A stretch of DNA of 64,000 nucleotides from Nocardiopsis sp. TSRI0078 (GTDB lineage Bacteria > Actinomycetota > Actinomycetes > Streptosporangiales > Streptosporangiaceae), in NCBI RefSeq assembly GCF_001905145.1, contig NZ_LWLB01000012.1:535628-599627 (forward strand). Direction: 5' to 3'. The notes beneath the pieces are model-generated. The model did no database searches. It worked only from the letters and a program-made list of their open reading frames with translations, and was not told the DNA's origin. The translations under genes were made by a program, and so were the position numbers. Below are positions 1 to 8,992 of this stretch, one piece after another. The number at the start of each line of letters is the position of its first letter. The stretch's first letter is position 1.

Positions 1-247
1 GGCGGTGTGTCCGGCCCCGGCGGTCGCGTCGCGCCGCCGCTTTGCCGGGTCGCTCAGCGGCACGGCACCATCCCCCCTGCGAGGCGGACGCGTGTGATGC
101 GGGTGAACCACGGCGCCTCCTGGGTCCAGAGTGCCCCCTGAGCAGGGATATCGCAATCGGGCTCAGGTACTTGCCGCTGCGGCCTTCCCTTGGAATCCTG
201 GATTCTCCCGATTTCTCCCCCTGCCTCGTTGACTCTGCACCACGACC

Positions 248-260
248 GAAAGAAACTTTC
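248..260. promoter_or_regulatory. inverted repeat in front of murR, candidate operator
   Basis: The sequence GAAAG-AAA-CTTTC is a perfect 5-bp inverted repeat with a 3-nt centre. It ends 4 bases before the chosen ATG of the MurR/RpiR-type gene, where a bound repressor would block translation or early transcription. Autoregulation by the encoded regulator is an inference from position only. Bases 1-247 show no gene I can support. Confidence 0.35.
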
Positions 261-264
261 CTCC

Positions 265-1251
265 ATGGCGGAAATCCCGAAGGACTCGGACGGCCGACCG
301 GAGACCCGGGACGTCTCCGCGCCACCCGTTCCCACGACCGTCCTACGCATACGGTCGCTCCTGCCCTCCCTCGCGCCCGCCGAACGGCGGGTCGCCCAGC
401 ACGTCGTCGACGATCCCGAACGGGCCGCCGCCTCCTCCATCACCCAGCTCGCCAAGGACTGCGCCACCTCCGAGGCCACGGTGATCCGGTTCTGCCGCAC
501 CATCGACTTCGGCGGCTACCGGGAGCTGCGCCTGGCGTTGGCCACCGAGGCCGGCCAGGCACGCGGCGCCCGTGCCGTTTCGCCGGAGCTGTCCAGCGAC
601 ATCAACCCCGACGACACCCTCGTCACGGTGGTCCAGAAGATCGCCTACACCGACGCGCGCGCGGTGGAGGAGACCGGCGCCTCCCTGGACGTGGAGGTGC
701 TGCGCACGGTCATCGACACGATGGCGGGCGCCCGGCGCATCGACGTGTACGGGGTGGGCGCGAGCGCGTTCGTCGGCGCCGACCTCCAGCAGAAGCTGCA
801 CCGGATCGGGTTGACCTCGTTCGCGTGGTCGGACGCGCACGTGATGCTCACCAGCGCGGCGCTGCTGGACGAGCGCGACGTGGCCATCGGCATCTCCCAC
901 AGCGGCACCACCATAGACACCGTGCAGGCGCTGACCGAGGCAGGGCGGCGCGGCGCGCGGACCGTGGCCATCACGAACTTCCCCCGCTCGGCGATCGGGT
1001 TCGCCGACCACGTGCTGACCACCGCGGCGCGCGAGACCACGTTCCGGTCGGGGGCCACGGCGAGCAGGCTGGCACAGCTGACCGTGGTGGACTGCCTGTT
1101 CGTGGGTCTGGCGCAGAGCCGCTACACCGACAGCCGCACCGCGCTGGAGACCACCTTCGAGGCGGTGCGGGGGCTGCGGATCAACGACGACCGCAGACGC
1201 CGCAGGGGCGAGGGCCCCGGCGGCAGGAGCACGGACGGAAACGACGGCTGA
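265..1251 (+). CDS. murR: MurR/RpiR family transcriptional regulator
   Basis: DNA-binding regulator of amino-sugar catabolism. An N-terminal RpiR-type HTH (about residues 25-105, with the stretch SITQLAKDCATSEATVIRFC) is followed by a SIS sugar-phosphate-binding domain (about 140-290; GVGASAFVG and GISHSGTTIDT are the phosphate-binding turns). The start is the ATG at 265; an upstream ATG at 190 in the same frame would add 25 residues that do not resemble the family. The next gene on the same strand is murQ, 110 bp downstream, the usual pairing, so the likely ligand is N-acetylmuramic acid 6-phosphate. The C-terminus is an arginine-rich tail of about 20 residues. Family assignment is firm; the effector is inferred from the neighbour. 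Confidence 0.88.
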   Translation: MAEIPKDSDGRPETRDVSAPPVPTTVLRIRSLLPSLAPAERRVAQHVVDDPERAAASSITQLAKDCATSEATVIRFCRTIDFGGYRELRLALATEAGQARGARAVSPELSSDINPDDTLVTVVQKIAYTDARAVEETGASLDVEVLRTVIDTMAGARRIDVYGVGASAFVGADLQQKLHRIGLTSFAWSDAHVMLTSAALLDERDVAIGISHSGTTIDTVQALTEAGRRGARTVAITNFPRSAIGFADHVLTTAARETTFRSGATASRLAQLTVVDCLFVGLAQSRYTDSRTALETTFEAVRGLRINDDRRRRRGEGPGGRSTDGNDG

Positions 1252-1361
1252 CCCGGTACGCGTCGGCCCCGTCGCCCGGATCCGCCCGACCGCGGGTCCG
1301 GACGCGTCCGACGGATGGGCGGAAAGGAACGGCACGGGTGCGGATCGAACAGGAGAGCGCT

Positions 1362-2363
1362 GTGCACGACAGCCGGAGGGACACCCCGCCGGACGGCGGC
1401 GACGCCCCGGAGGAGGACCGCGCTCCGGGGGAGGTCGCCGCCCCGGAGGAGGACGGCGGGGCCGTGATCGTGCGCGCGCCCACCGAGGCCCGCAACTCCG
1501 GTACCCACGACATCGACCTGCTTCCGGCGCTGGACGTGCTGCGCCAGATCAACGCCGAGGACGTGACGGTCCCCGCGGCGGTGGGAGCGGCCCTGCCGGA
1601 GCTGGCGCGGGCCGTGGAGCTGGGGGTGGCCGCCCTGGAGGCGGGGGCGGCCATCCACTACTTCGGCGCGGGCACGTCGGGGCGGATCGCCGCCCAGGAC
1701 GCCGCCGAACTGCCGCCGACCTACGGTGTTCCCGCCGACTGGGTGGTGGCCCACCACGCGGGCGGCGGTGAGGCGCTGGCGCGGGCCGTGGAGGGGATCG
1801 AGGACGACTGGGAGGCGGGGCGCGCCGACGCGGCCGGGATCGCTCCGGGCTCACTGGCGGTGGGGCTGGCCGCCAGTGGCCGGACCCCGTACGTGGGCGG
1901 TGCCCTGGAGGCCGCCCGGGAGCGCTCGGCGTCGACGGTGCTGATCAGCGCGAACCCGCGGGCGCCGCTGGCGGGGGGCGTGGACGTCCACGTGGGCATG
2001 TCCACGGGTGCCGAGGTGATCGCCGGATCCACCCGGATGAAGGCGGGCACCGCGCAGAAGCTGGCGCTGAACGCGTTCTCCACCGCGGTGATGGTGCGGA
2101 TGGGGCGCACGTACTCGAACCTGATGGTGGGGGTGGACGCCACCAACCGCAAGCTGCGCGGCCGCGTGGTGACCATCCTGACGCAGGCCACGGGCATGGA
2201 CGAGCGGCTGTGCGCGGAGGCGCTGAACGCGGCCGGGGGCGACACCCGGGCGGCGCTGGTGTCGCTGCTGGCCGGGGTGGACGCGACCACGGCCTCGCGT
2301 GCGCTGGGTACGGCGCGGGGCCGGGTACGCGCCGCGCTCGCCGAGCTGGGCGTGGCGGAATAG
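1362..2363 (+). CDS. murQ: N-acetylmuramic acid 6-phosphate etherase
   Basis: Cleaves the D-lactyl ether of MurNAc-6-phosphate to give GlcNAc-6-phosphate, a cytoplasmic step of peptidoglycan recycling. It is a SIS-domain protein with the family signatures HYFGAGTSGRIAAQDAAELPPT split over its first third (the second half carries the catalytic Glu region), ASGRTPYV, and STRMKAGTAQK. The GTG at 1362 has AGGAG six bases upstream and gives 333 residues; a GTG at 1338 is possible but has a weaker ribosome site. The first 30 or so residues are acidic and disordered, so the protein is slightly longer than the usual 300. It is co-directional with murR and probably transcribed with it. Confidence 0.92.
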   Translation: MHDSRRDTPPDGGDAPEEDRAPGEVAAPEEDGGAVIVRAPTEARNSGTHDIDLLPALDVLRQINAEDVTVPAAVGAALPELARAVELGVAALEAGAAIHYFGAGTSGRIAAQDAAELPPTYGVPADWVVAHHAGGGEALARAVEGIEDDWEAGRADAAGIAPGSLAVGLAASGRTPYVGGALEAARERSASTVLISANPRAPLAGGVDVHVGMSTGAEVIAGSTRMKAGTAQKLALNAFSTAVMVRMGRTYSNLMVGVDATNRKLRGRVVTILTQATGMDERLCAEALNAAGGDTRAALVSLLAGVDATTASRALGTARGRVRAALAELGVAE

Positions 2364-2660
2364 GGGGTCCGGCCGCGCCGGAGTGAAGTCCGGGCCGGCC
2401 CGGAGCGGGGCCGGGGCGTCCTGGAGCCGCGCCGGGGCAGGGACCCGGCACCCTGGAACAGGCGAAGGCGGGTCCTCCACAGGCGCGAAGAGCACCTGGC
2501 ACGGTGTGTGGAGTGCGGCGTAGGCTCGGCCCGGGGGCGCCGCACGCCGCCGTTGGCGGAGCTCGGCACCCCCGTATTCGAGTCTCCCGTGCCGCCCGCC
2601 CGCGCCGCCACCGCCGGCGCATGGCTGTGGACGGCCCCGGGCGGCCCCGGCCCGCCCGGA

Positions 2661-4229
2661 TCAGCCGTTGTCGAGCACGGCGTCGATGAGTCCCAGCGGC
2701 GGGGAGCCCAGGTCGAGCAGCGCCCGGTGGAATCGGGCGAGGGTGAAACCGTCCCCCCAGCGCTCACGCGCCTGTTCCCTCAGCCGCAGGATCTCCAGCT
2801 TTCCCCAGGTGTAACGGCCGTAGGTGGGGTCGAAGGTGGCGCGGCGCGCCTCCGACAGGGCCGCGGGCCCCTGCAGCGGTGTGTCCTCGGCGAAGCGGGC
2901 GGCCGCCTCCTCCACGGTCATGGTGCCGCTGTGCACCCCGATGGCCACGGACAGGCGGGTGACCCGGATGAGCGCCTCCACCCACACGCCGATCTCGTAG
3001 TGGTCGGCGGTCCACGCGGCGTCGCCCAGGCGTTCGGCGGCGTAGGCTCCGAAGCCCTCCTCCGCGCACATCTCCTCCACGTAGTGCGCCCAGCCCTCGG
3101 CGAAGGTCATGGAGTGCAGCGCACGGCGCACCGGCCCGGGCGCCCGGCGCAGGGCGCGGCCGTGGGAGAAGTGGCCCGGGGCGACCTCGTGCACGCTCAC
3201 GGCGGGCAGGGTTGTGTGGCTGAACATCTCCAGCCACTCGTCGGCCTCCTCCTTGGTCCAGGAGGCGTCGGGCGGGGTGATGAAGTAGAACGAGGGCGTG
3301 TCGGCCTCCCACGGGCCGGACCACGCCATCATCGCGGTGGCCCAGCGCTGGGAGGGCGGGGAGACGTCCACGCGGCACTCGCCGTCGCCGTGGGGCACCA
3401 GGTCGCGTTCGGCGGTGAACTCCAGCGCCAGTTCCGTCCAGCGGCGGGCGGCGTCCAGGACGCCGTCGGTGTCGGGGTGCCGGCGGGTGAGCTCGCGGAC
3501 GAACTCCATGGGGCCGCGGCCGGGGGCGAGGCGTCCGGCGGCCTCGGCGAGGCGGGTCCGCAGGCGGTCGCGTTCGGCGTCGGCGCGCGCGGCCAGGTCG
3601 GCGAGGTCCACCTCGACGGCCTCGCCGCTGCCCATCAGGCGGCCGAGCGCCTCGGCGCCGAGCCCGGCGCTCCCGGGTCCCTCCTGCGCGGCCCGCTCCA
3701 TGTGGGAGACCAGCCGGGCGTGCGCGGCGAGGGCGGCCTCGCGGACGTCGGCGGGCAGGTCGTCGGGAAGTCCGTCGGCGACTCCCCGGACGGCGCCGAG
3801 GAGGGCCTCGGCGACGGGCGCGGGCACGCGGTCCAGCGCCTCGATCGCGTTGTCGACCACGCGCGGCCACTCGGCCAGGTGGGCGATGCGTGCGGCGTCG
3901 CGATCGGCCTGCGGGGCGTACTCGCGGTCGTAGCCGGAGAGGTCGAGTTCGTTCAGGTGGTAGAGGGGGTTGGCGCGGTGGAGCCGGAGCTCGCCCAGCT
4001 CGTAGCGGAGCGCGTTCTCGAAGGCGGCCAGGTGGGCCTCGTCGTGAGGGTCGTCGAGGGGGTCGCCGCCGAGGCGGGACAGCGCGTCCCGGACCCCGTC
4101 CGGCGACATGTCGGCGACCTTCCCGTCGTACTCGTGCATACCGGAGCCCTCGCGCATGTTCCCCGGCATGAGGTCGGCGAGGGCTCTGAGCCGTGCGGGC
4201 AGGTCGTCGTGCTGTGACTGGAAAGGCAT
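2661..4229 (-). CDS. DUF885 family metallohydrolase
   Basis: This 522-residue protein carries the HEVAPGH motif (an HExxxGH zinc site) near residue 345, followed by EGWAHYVEEMC about 35 residues later, the pattern of the DUF885 family, which resembles zinc peptidases. No signal peptide or membrane segment is visible, so it is probably cytoplasmic. The ATG at 4229 is the first start. It is transcribed toward murQ, and the 297-bp gap between the two converging genes shows only GC-rich sequence. Substrate is unknown; peptidase activity is inferred from the motif. Confidence 0.8.
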   Translation of the reverse strand: MPFQSQHDDLPARLRALADLMPGNMREGSGMHEYDGKVADMSPDGVRDALSRLGGDPLDDPHDEAHLAAFENALRYELGELRLHRANPLYHLNELDLSGYDREYAPQADRDAARIAHLAEWPRVVDNAIEALDRVPAPVAEALLGAVRGVADGLPDDLPADVREAALAAHARLVSHMERAAQEGPGSAGLGAEALGRLMGSGEAVEVDLADLAARADAERDRLRTRLAEAAGRLAPGRGPMEFVRELTRRHPDTDGVLDAARRWTELALEFTAERDLVPHGDGECRVDVSPPSQRWATAMMAWSGPWEADTPSFYFITPPDASWTKEEADEWLEMFSHTTLPAVSVHEVAPGHFSHGRALRRAPGPVRRALHSMTFAEGWAHYVEEMCAEEGFGAYAAERLGDAAWTADHYEIGVWVEALIRVTRLSVAIGVHSGTMTVEEAAARFAEDTPLQGPAALSEARRATFDPTYGRYTWGKLEILRLREQARERWGDGFTLARFHRALLDLGSPPLGLIDAVLDNG

Positions 4230-4380
4230 GCGGCGACTCTAACCGCGCCGCGCGCCGGGAGGACAGCCGGTTTCGCGGACACGGGATTCCACGGTGGGCG
4301 AAGGGCTCCGGGGGACGGTGGTTCTCCCCCTCCCGGTGCCGTGCCGGAACTCCGGAGCGGGCCCGGACGTCTTCCCGGGC

Positions 4381-5118
4381 GTGACGACCTCAGACTCCGG
4401 CGCTTCCCGGGCCCCCGTTCCCGACGACGGTTCCGGCGGTTTCGGCGGCTCCCGCAGGCGACGGCTGCGGCTGCGGCACCTCGCCCTGTTGGCCGTGTTC
4501 GCGATGGTGGCGGGGTGCGCGCCGTTCCTGTGGGTGCTCTCCTCCACCTCCGACCACCGCCACACCGCGCAGACCGTGCCGGAGCGCCCGGTCGCGCTGG
4601 TGCTGGGCGCGGGGGTGCGCCCCGACGGCCAGCCGAGCCTGCTGCTGGCACGGCGTCTGGACACCGCCGCCGGACTGTACTTCGACGGGAGGGTGGACGC
4701 CGTCCTGGTGACCGGGGACAACAGCGTCGAGCACTACAACGAGACCGACACGATGAGCGAGTACCTGGTGGAGGCCGGGGTTCCGCGGGAGCGGATCGTG
4801 GGCGACTACGCCGGGTTCTCCACCTGGGACTCGTGCGCGCGGGCCCATGAGGTGTTCGGGGTGGAGGAGGCCACGGTGGTCACCCAGGACTTCCACCTGC
4901 CCCGGGCGGTGCGGCTGTGCCGGGCGGCGGGGATCGACGCGGTGGGCGTGGCCGACTCCAGCCTGCGGGAGCGTACCTTCGCCACCGTGTACGGGTGGCT
5001 CCGGGAGGTCCCGGCGGCGGTGGCGGCGCTGGGCACGGTGGTGCTGCGGCCGGATCCGACGTTCCTGGGCGACTACGAGACGGGGGTGGACGACGCCCTG
5101 GCCCTGGAGCGCGAGTGA
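4381..5118 (+). CDS. YdcF/SanA-like DUF218 membrane protein
   Basis: DUF218 proteins are single-pass envelope proteins; E. coli SanA affects envelope permeability. One N-terminal membrane segment (LALLAVFAMVAGCAPFLWVL) is followed by the DUF218 fold with VALVLGAGV, VTGDN, ETDTMSEYL and TQDFHLPRA, the characteristic conserved turns. The GTG at 4381 is chosen because the more upstream GTG at 4294 adds residues with no family likeness; the ribosome site is poor at both. It diverges from the DUF885 gene. A paralogue lies at 9924-10529 and shares the ETDTM-EYLV and FHLPR motifs. Confidence 0.8.
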   Translation: MTTSDSGASRAPVPDDGSGGFGGSRRRRLRLRHLALLAVFAMVAGCAPFLWVLSSTSDHRHTAQTVPERPVALVLGAGVRPDGQPSLLLARRLDTAAGLYFDGRVDAVLVTGDNSVEHYNETDTMSEYLVEAGVPRERIVGDYAGFSTWDSCARAHEVFGVEEATVVTQDFHLPRAVRLCRAAGIDAVGVADSSLRERTFATVYGWLREVPAAVAALGTVVLRPDPTFLGDYETGVDDALALERE

Positions 5119-5330
5119 GCTCGCGGGGAGTGTGAGGGCAGCACGAGGCCGACGGCTCCTGGGGCCCCCGTATCCAGGAAACCGCAGCCCGGAGGTCGGC
5201 GGTAGGGGCCGTGGACGGTTGTGGACGACCGGCCCGTCGGAACGCCCCGCCGGAGTGCCCGTCACGGCGTCCGCGCCCCGATCCGGTGCTCCGGTCCCGA
5301 CGACGCGGTCACGGTGGCACGGGCGCCCTC

Positions 5331-5359
5331 GGCGGACCGCCGCCGCTCGGCGGTCCGCC
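5331..5359. terminator. 12-bp hairpin between converging genes
   Basis: A perfect 12-bp stem (GGCGGACCGCCG pairing with CGGCGGTCCGCC) encloses the 5-nt loop CCGCT. It lies in the 325-bp gap between two converging genes and has no T-run, as is usual for actinomycete terminators. It could serve both strands. Confidence 0.55.
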
Positions 5360-5443
5360 ACCGCGACGGGCGCCCCGCGGCTCCGGAAGCCCCGGGGCCT
5401 GCCGGAGCCCGTGCGCCCCGAGGGTCGGCGTGCGCCCCGGAGG

Positions 5444-6874
5444 CTAGCGGCCGCCACCGAAGAGGCGTCCGAGCAGCCCGCCGGGCTGGGGCGCGGAGGG
5501 CGCCTGCGGCCGCGGGTCCGGCGCCTGCTGCGGCTCGGGGTCGGGTTCCACGCCCACCAGCTCGCAGAACTCCTCGGCGTTGTCCGGCAGCGCCCACGCG
5601 GCCAGGGTCCGGGTGAACTCCTCGTCCTCCCACGCCGGTGCGGGCAGCTCGGCGATCGCCCACAGGACCTTGAGGGTCTCCTCGTCGTAGTCGGCGTTGG
5701 CGTGCTCCTCGGCGGTGTGGCCCTTGCTGCGGGGACCGAGCACCATCTCCAGCCCCGCACCGGTCACCAGGGCGCGTGATTCGTCCTCGCCCTTGATCAG
5801 GCCGGGGAGGATGTCCAGGCGCAGGCGTCGGGCGCGGTCACCGGCGCGGCCCAGCGCCAGGAAGCCCAGGACCTGCGGGGAGCGGCCGCCGCAGTGCGGC
5901 CAGGACTCGTTGAACAGCCCCTCGTAGCCGATGGAGGTGCCGCCGCCGCGGCCGATGCGGCGCAGCGCCTCGCGCGGGGTGTTCTCGCCGTGGATGAGCA
6001 CCATCGCCACCGAGGCGGCGAAGGAGTTGTACAGGTTCCCGCCCGCCATCTGGTGGGTGAGGCCGACGGAGGTGTCGACGTCCGAGGGGTCGGCCAGCCG
6101 GCCCAGGGCGAACAGCTCGGCGGGCAGCGGCTCGCCGCTGTCCATCCCGTTCATCACGTCGCGCAGGTTCGTGGGCGTCTGCGGGGTCGGGCGCAGGTCC
6201 TTGGCGAGCAGGATCTGGGAGGCGCCGGTGATCTCGGCCGCGATCCGCTCGGCGTCGGCGGTCAGGAAGCCCAGCAGGTAGCTCACCCACTCCCCCGCGC
6301 GGTCCATGCCGCCCCGGTTGGCGCCGCCCCTGAGCAGCGTGACCAGGTCGGGAATGCGGGCGCGGACGGCCTCATAGGTGTCCAGCTCGGCCCGCAGGAG
6401 CTCGGCGCCGCCGGGCTGCTCCATGACGGCGAGCCGGTTGCGCATGCGGTGGTGGTGCTGCTCGTCCGGGGCCTCCTCGGCCCAGGACCGGTACTGCTCG
6501 CGGACCTTCTCCGCGTCGTTGGAGGTCGCCCAGGCGACCTCGTCCTGCCACTGGTCGAGGCCGAGGGGCTCGGGGAAGCGGTCCTCGGCGTGCCCGGCCA
6601 CCAGTTCCAGCAGCAGGCTCAGGGGGCGCCAGCGGTCGGGGGCCGGGGTGGACTCGGCGCAGGCGATGTCGACCAGGAAGTCGACCGCCTTGGGCGCGGC
6701 GAGGTGGCCTGGGGCGGGGAAGTGGATGATGTCGTGGAGGTCGGAGAGTGCGCCGTCGCTTCCGGCCAGCTGTGCGAGCAGTTCGGGGATGCGCGCACCG
6801 CCTTCGGGGGCCAGGGCCGCCCAGTCCACGTTCTCCGCGCCGCCGTGTGGGTCGTTTTCCGTGGTCGCGTTCAT
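5444..6874 (-). CDS. uncharacterised helical protein with GGLLGRLFGG tail
   Basis: I do not recognise this 476-residue protein. It is rich in Ala, Leu and Glu with long amphipathic helices and no membrane segment, so an alpha-solenoid (HEAT-like) fold is possible. The C-terminus is a Pro/Gln-rich linker ending in GGLLGRLFGGGR, a short glycine-rich tail often found on actinobacterial cytoplasmic proteins of unknown role. The ATG at 6874 is preferred over an in-frame start at 6952, whose added 26 residues are low complexity. The decayed IS element begins 47 bp upstream of the start, so its insertion may have replaced the native promoter. Confidence 0.6.
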   Translation of the reverse strand: MNATTENDPHGGAENVDWAALAPEGGARIPELLAQLAGSDGALSDLHDIIHFPAPGHLAAPKAVDFLVDIACAESTPAPDRWRPLSLLLELVAGHAEDRFPEPLGLDQWQDEVAWATSNDAEKVREQYRSWAEEAPDEQHHHRMRNRLAVMEQPGGAELLRAELDTYEAVRARIPDLVTLLRGGANRGGMDRAGEWVSYLLGFLTADAERIAAEITGASQILLAKDLRPTPQTPTNLRDVMNGMDSGEPLPAELFALGRLADPSDVDTSVGLTHQMAGGNLYNSFAASVAMVLIHGENTPREALRRIGRGGGTSIGYEGLFNESWPHCGGRSPQVLGFLALGRAGDRARRLRLDILPGLIKGEDESRALVTGAGLEMVLGPRSKGHTAEEHANADYDEETLKVLWAIAELPAPAWEDEEFTRTLAAWALPDNAEEFCELVGVEPDPEPQQAPDPRPQAPSAPQPGGLLGRLFGGGR

Positions 6875-6920
6875 GGTGCCGATTATCCCGGTCCGGGGAC
6901 CGCGGCCGTACCGCCCGGGC

Positions 6921-7701
6921 CTAGGCACTGTTTTGTGAACGGATGAGGTCACGGAGCCAGATCCGGATCGAAGCCACCAACACAGTCCCGTCGAAGATCA
7001 CGGCCCGCTTGTCATAGCGGGTCGCGACCGCCCGGTTCTGCTTGAGCAGGTTGATACACCGCTCCACGGTGTTTCGACGGCGGTGCTCACACTGGTCCTT
7101 GGGTTGGGTGATAGTCGCCTTGATCTTGCGGCGGCGCAGGTGGCCCCGGTTGGCCCGGCTGGAGTAGGCCTTGTCGCCCAGCACCCGTTCCGGACGGGCC
7201 CGGGGCCGGCCCACACGGCGGGGCAGCCGCAACGCGGCGATCAACGGCTCGAACATCAGACTGTCCCCGTGCTGGCCCGGGCTGGAGAGCATGACCAGGG
7301 GCCGTTGGCGGGAGTCGGCGAGCAGGTGGAGCTTGGTGGTCGGCCCGCCCGGAAGCGGCCCAGGGCCTCGTCCCCGTCCGGTTCCTCCCACTCTATTTCC
7401 CCTTTTTCGCCGCTCCGGCGGCGTGCTGATGGGACCGCACGGTAGTGGAGTCGATCCCTACGATCAGCTCCTCGCCGGTAGCGGCGTCGATGCGAAGCCG
7501 GTCGGCGATCCGCTGCCAGGTGCCGTCGATGCACCAGCGTCGGTGACGGCCCGCGACGGCCTCCCAGGGGCCGCAGCACTCAGGCAGGTCCCGCCAGGGA
7601 ATGTCGGCGGGGGCACGGAACAGGATGCCGTTGACGATGCGGCGGTGGTCGGCCCACTTCCTGCCCTTGCGCGGGTTCGGGGGCATGAGCAGGGCGAGCA
7701 A
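6921..7701 (-). pseudogene. decayed IS5-family (IS427-type) transposase
   Basis: Two pieces of a DDE transposase on the same strand resemble the intact copy at 8989-9872. N-terminal part (from 7701): KWADHRRIVNGILF, DIPWRDLPE, RWCIDGTWQRI. C-terminal part (to 6921): GDKAYSSRANRGHL, NTVERCINLLKQNR. Against the intact copy this one lacks one base near 7350, which adds a second frame change to the usual one, lacks about 19 codons before NTVER, and has lost the N-terminal start region (a TAG sits in frame just upstream). The left end is recognisable: CTAG at 6921-6924 followed by the terminal repeat GCACTGTTTTGTGAACGG. No matching right terminal repeat is visible before 7800, so the element is truncated and immobile. 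Confidence 0.8.
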
Positions 7702-7843
7702 GGGTCGGTCGCCCTATGTCGAGCCCGGCAGTGGCCGCGTCCGGGCGCGGTCAAGATATGTCCTATATGCTCAATTTTTCCTTATTTGATCTCTTCTTGG
7801 TTTGCTGCAAAGAGTCGGCATCCTCGGAAGCAGAGGACACAGA

Positions 7844-8593
7844 GTGACTCCAGAACCATCCCCCTCACCCTCATCCCCCGCGTCGTCTTCGGATGGCGAG
7901 GCGAACTCGCCCGCGATCCGGACCGGGCCAGAACGATCCACGGTGGTCTTCGTCCTGGTCTCGGTGGCGTTCTCCGCCGCCCTGTTCGTGGAATACCGCT
8001 CCGAGGAGCCCGCTCTCATCGACGCTCTCGGGCCGTCGGCCGTGGGCGGCCTGCTGTTGTACTGGGCGCTCGCCGCTCTGCGCAGGCGCAGGCGGGCGAA
8101 AAAGGGCCAGGACACGGCGGCGGCCAGGCCCAAGGGCTGGCTGGCGCGTGTGATGGACGAGGAGGCCGCAGCCGAGCGGAAGAGGAAGCAGGAGGCGCGG
8201 GAGCGCGCACGGACGCGGATCCACACGCCCACGGAGGCCGAGACATTCGTGGCGAAGTGGCTGCGGAGCCAGGGTTTCCGGGGTGCCCGGGCCACGCCTC
8301 CGTCGGGTGACGCGGGGATCGATGTTACCGCCTCGGGTATCTCCGTGCAGGTCAAACGTTACGACTCCAAAGGCGTTGGGCGCCCTGAGGTGCAGCAGCT
8401 GGTCGGCGCGGCCCGGGTCGGTGACGTGGCCGTGTTCTTCACCTCCTCGCGTTACACGGACGCCGCCGTCGAGTACGCCGACCAACGCGGTGTCGCCCTG
8501 TTCGCGTTCGACTTCACGGGGGGTTACCCGGTGCGCGTGGTGAACAGAACCGCGGAGCAGCTGCTCCGCGACCGCGGTCGCGGGCACGAGTAG
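7844..8593 (+). CDS. membrane-anchored Mrr-like restriction endonuclease
   Basis: Putative nuclease of the PD-(D/E)XK superfamily, Mrr_cat type. Two predicted membrane segments come first (TVVFVLVSVAFSAALFVEY and GPSAVGGLLLYWALAAL), then a charged Lys/Arg/Glu linker, then the nuclease domain: TEAETFVAKWLRSQGF, SGDAGIDV (catalytic Asp) and VQVKRY (the QxK active-site lysine). Conserved GAARVGDVAVFFTS follows. GTG at 7844 has AGAGGA six bases upstream; an ATG at 7802 in frame has none. The gene is alone, with IS remnants on both sides, and no methyltransferase is nearby, which fits an Mrr-like enzyme acting on modified or foreign DNA. Orientation in the membrane and target are unknown. Confidence 0.78.
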   Translation: MTPEPSPSPSSPASSSDGEANSPAIRTGPERSTVVFVLVSVAFSAALFVEYRSEEPALIDALGPSAVGGLLLYWALAALRRRRRAKKGQDTAAARPKGWLARVMDEEAAAERKRKQEARERARTRIHTPTEAETFVAKWLRSQGFRGARATPPSGDAGIDVTASGISVQVKRYDSKGVGRPEVQQLVGAARVGDVAVFFTSSRYTDAAVEYADQRGVALFAFDFTGGYPVRVVNRTAEQLLRDRGRGHE

Positions 8594-8792
8594 GACCGGT
8601 CCGGTCGTCCCGGTCGGCCCCGGTCCTACCCGCTGACCCGGGTGAATGGACTCCCGTGTAGCGCTTCAGCGCCGCGACGGCGTGATCGCGCGCGGCCGCA
8701 CTTCGGCCTCTGGGGCCCGGGGGCGTCGTGGTCACGGGAGTGGTCCAGCGCCCCGCTCCACGCGGTGGCGAGGCGTCCCCGCCACCCGACCC

Positions 8793-8992
8793 GTCCTCGG
8801 CAAGGACGGCAAGACGGCGGTGGTCACCCTGGTGGACCGCCAGACCCGGTTCTACGCGATCCTGGCGCAGCACCAGCCGTATCCGACCGCGATCGCGGAG
8901 AAGCCAAACAACCGGCAGCGGGCGTGCCTGGGGTTTTTCACACCGCGGGAGAAGAGCGGCAGTCGCTGTTGGACGCTCAGGGCCACGACTAG
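8793..8992 (+). pseudogene. IS30-family transposase scrap
   Basis: Translated fragments VLGKDGKTAVVTLVDRQTRF and NNRQRACLGFFTPRE match the two conserved ends of the IS30 integrase core (the GD-I/LVGK...TLVER-TR strand and the C-terminal NxRPRKxLGxxTPxE motif). The middle of the domain is missing and the last codons are in another frame, so this is an internally deleted relic. Its 3' end is cut by the IS5-type element that starts at 8993. Recognition is from family knowledge; boundaries are approximate. Confidence 0.6.

Noticed and set aside
42..2363. A 773-codon open frame suggesting a long fusion ahead of murQ
   Set aside because: Its first 400 codons are an antiphase reading of the murR gene with Arg/Pro/Gly-rich low-complexity sequence; the real murQ begins at 1362 with its own ribosome site.
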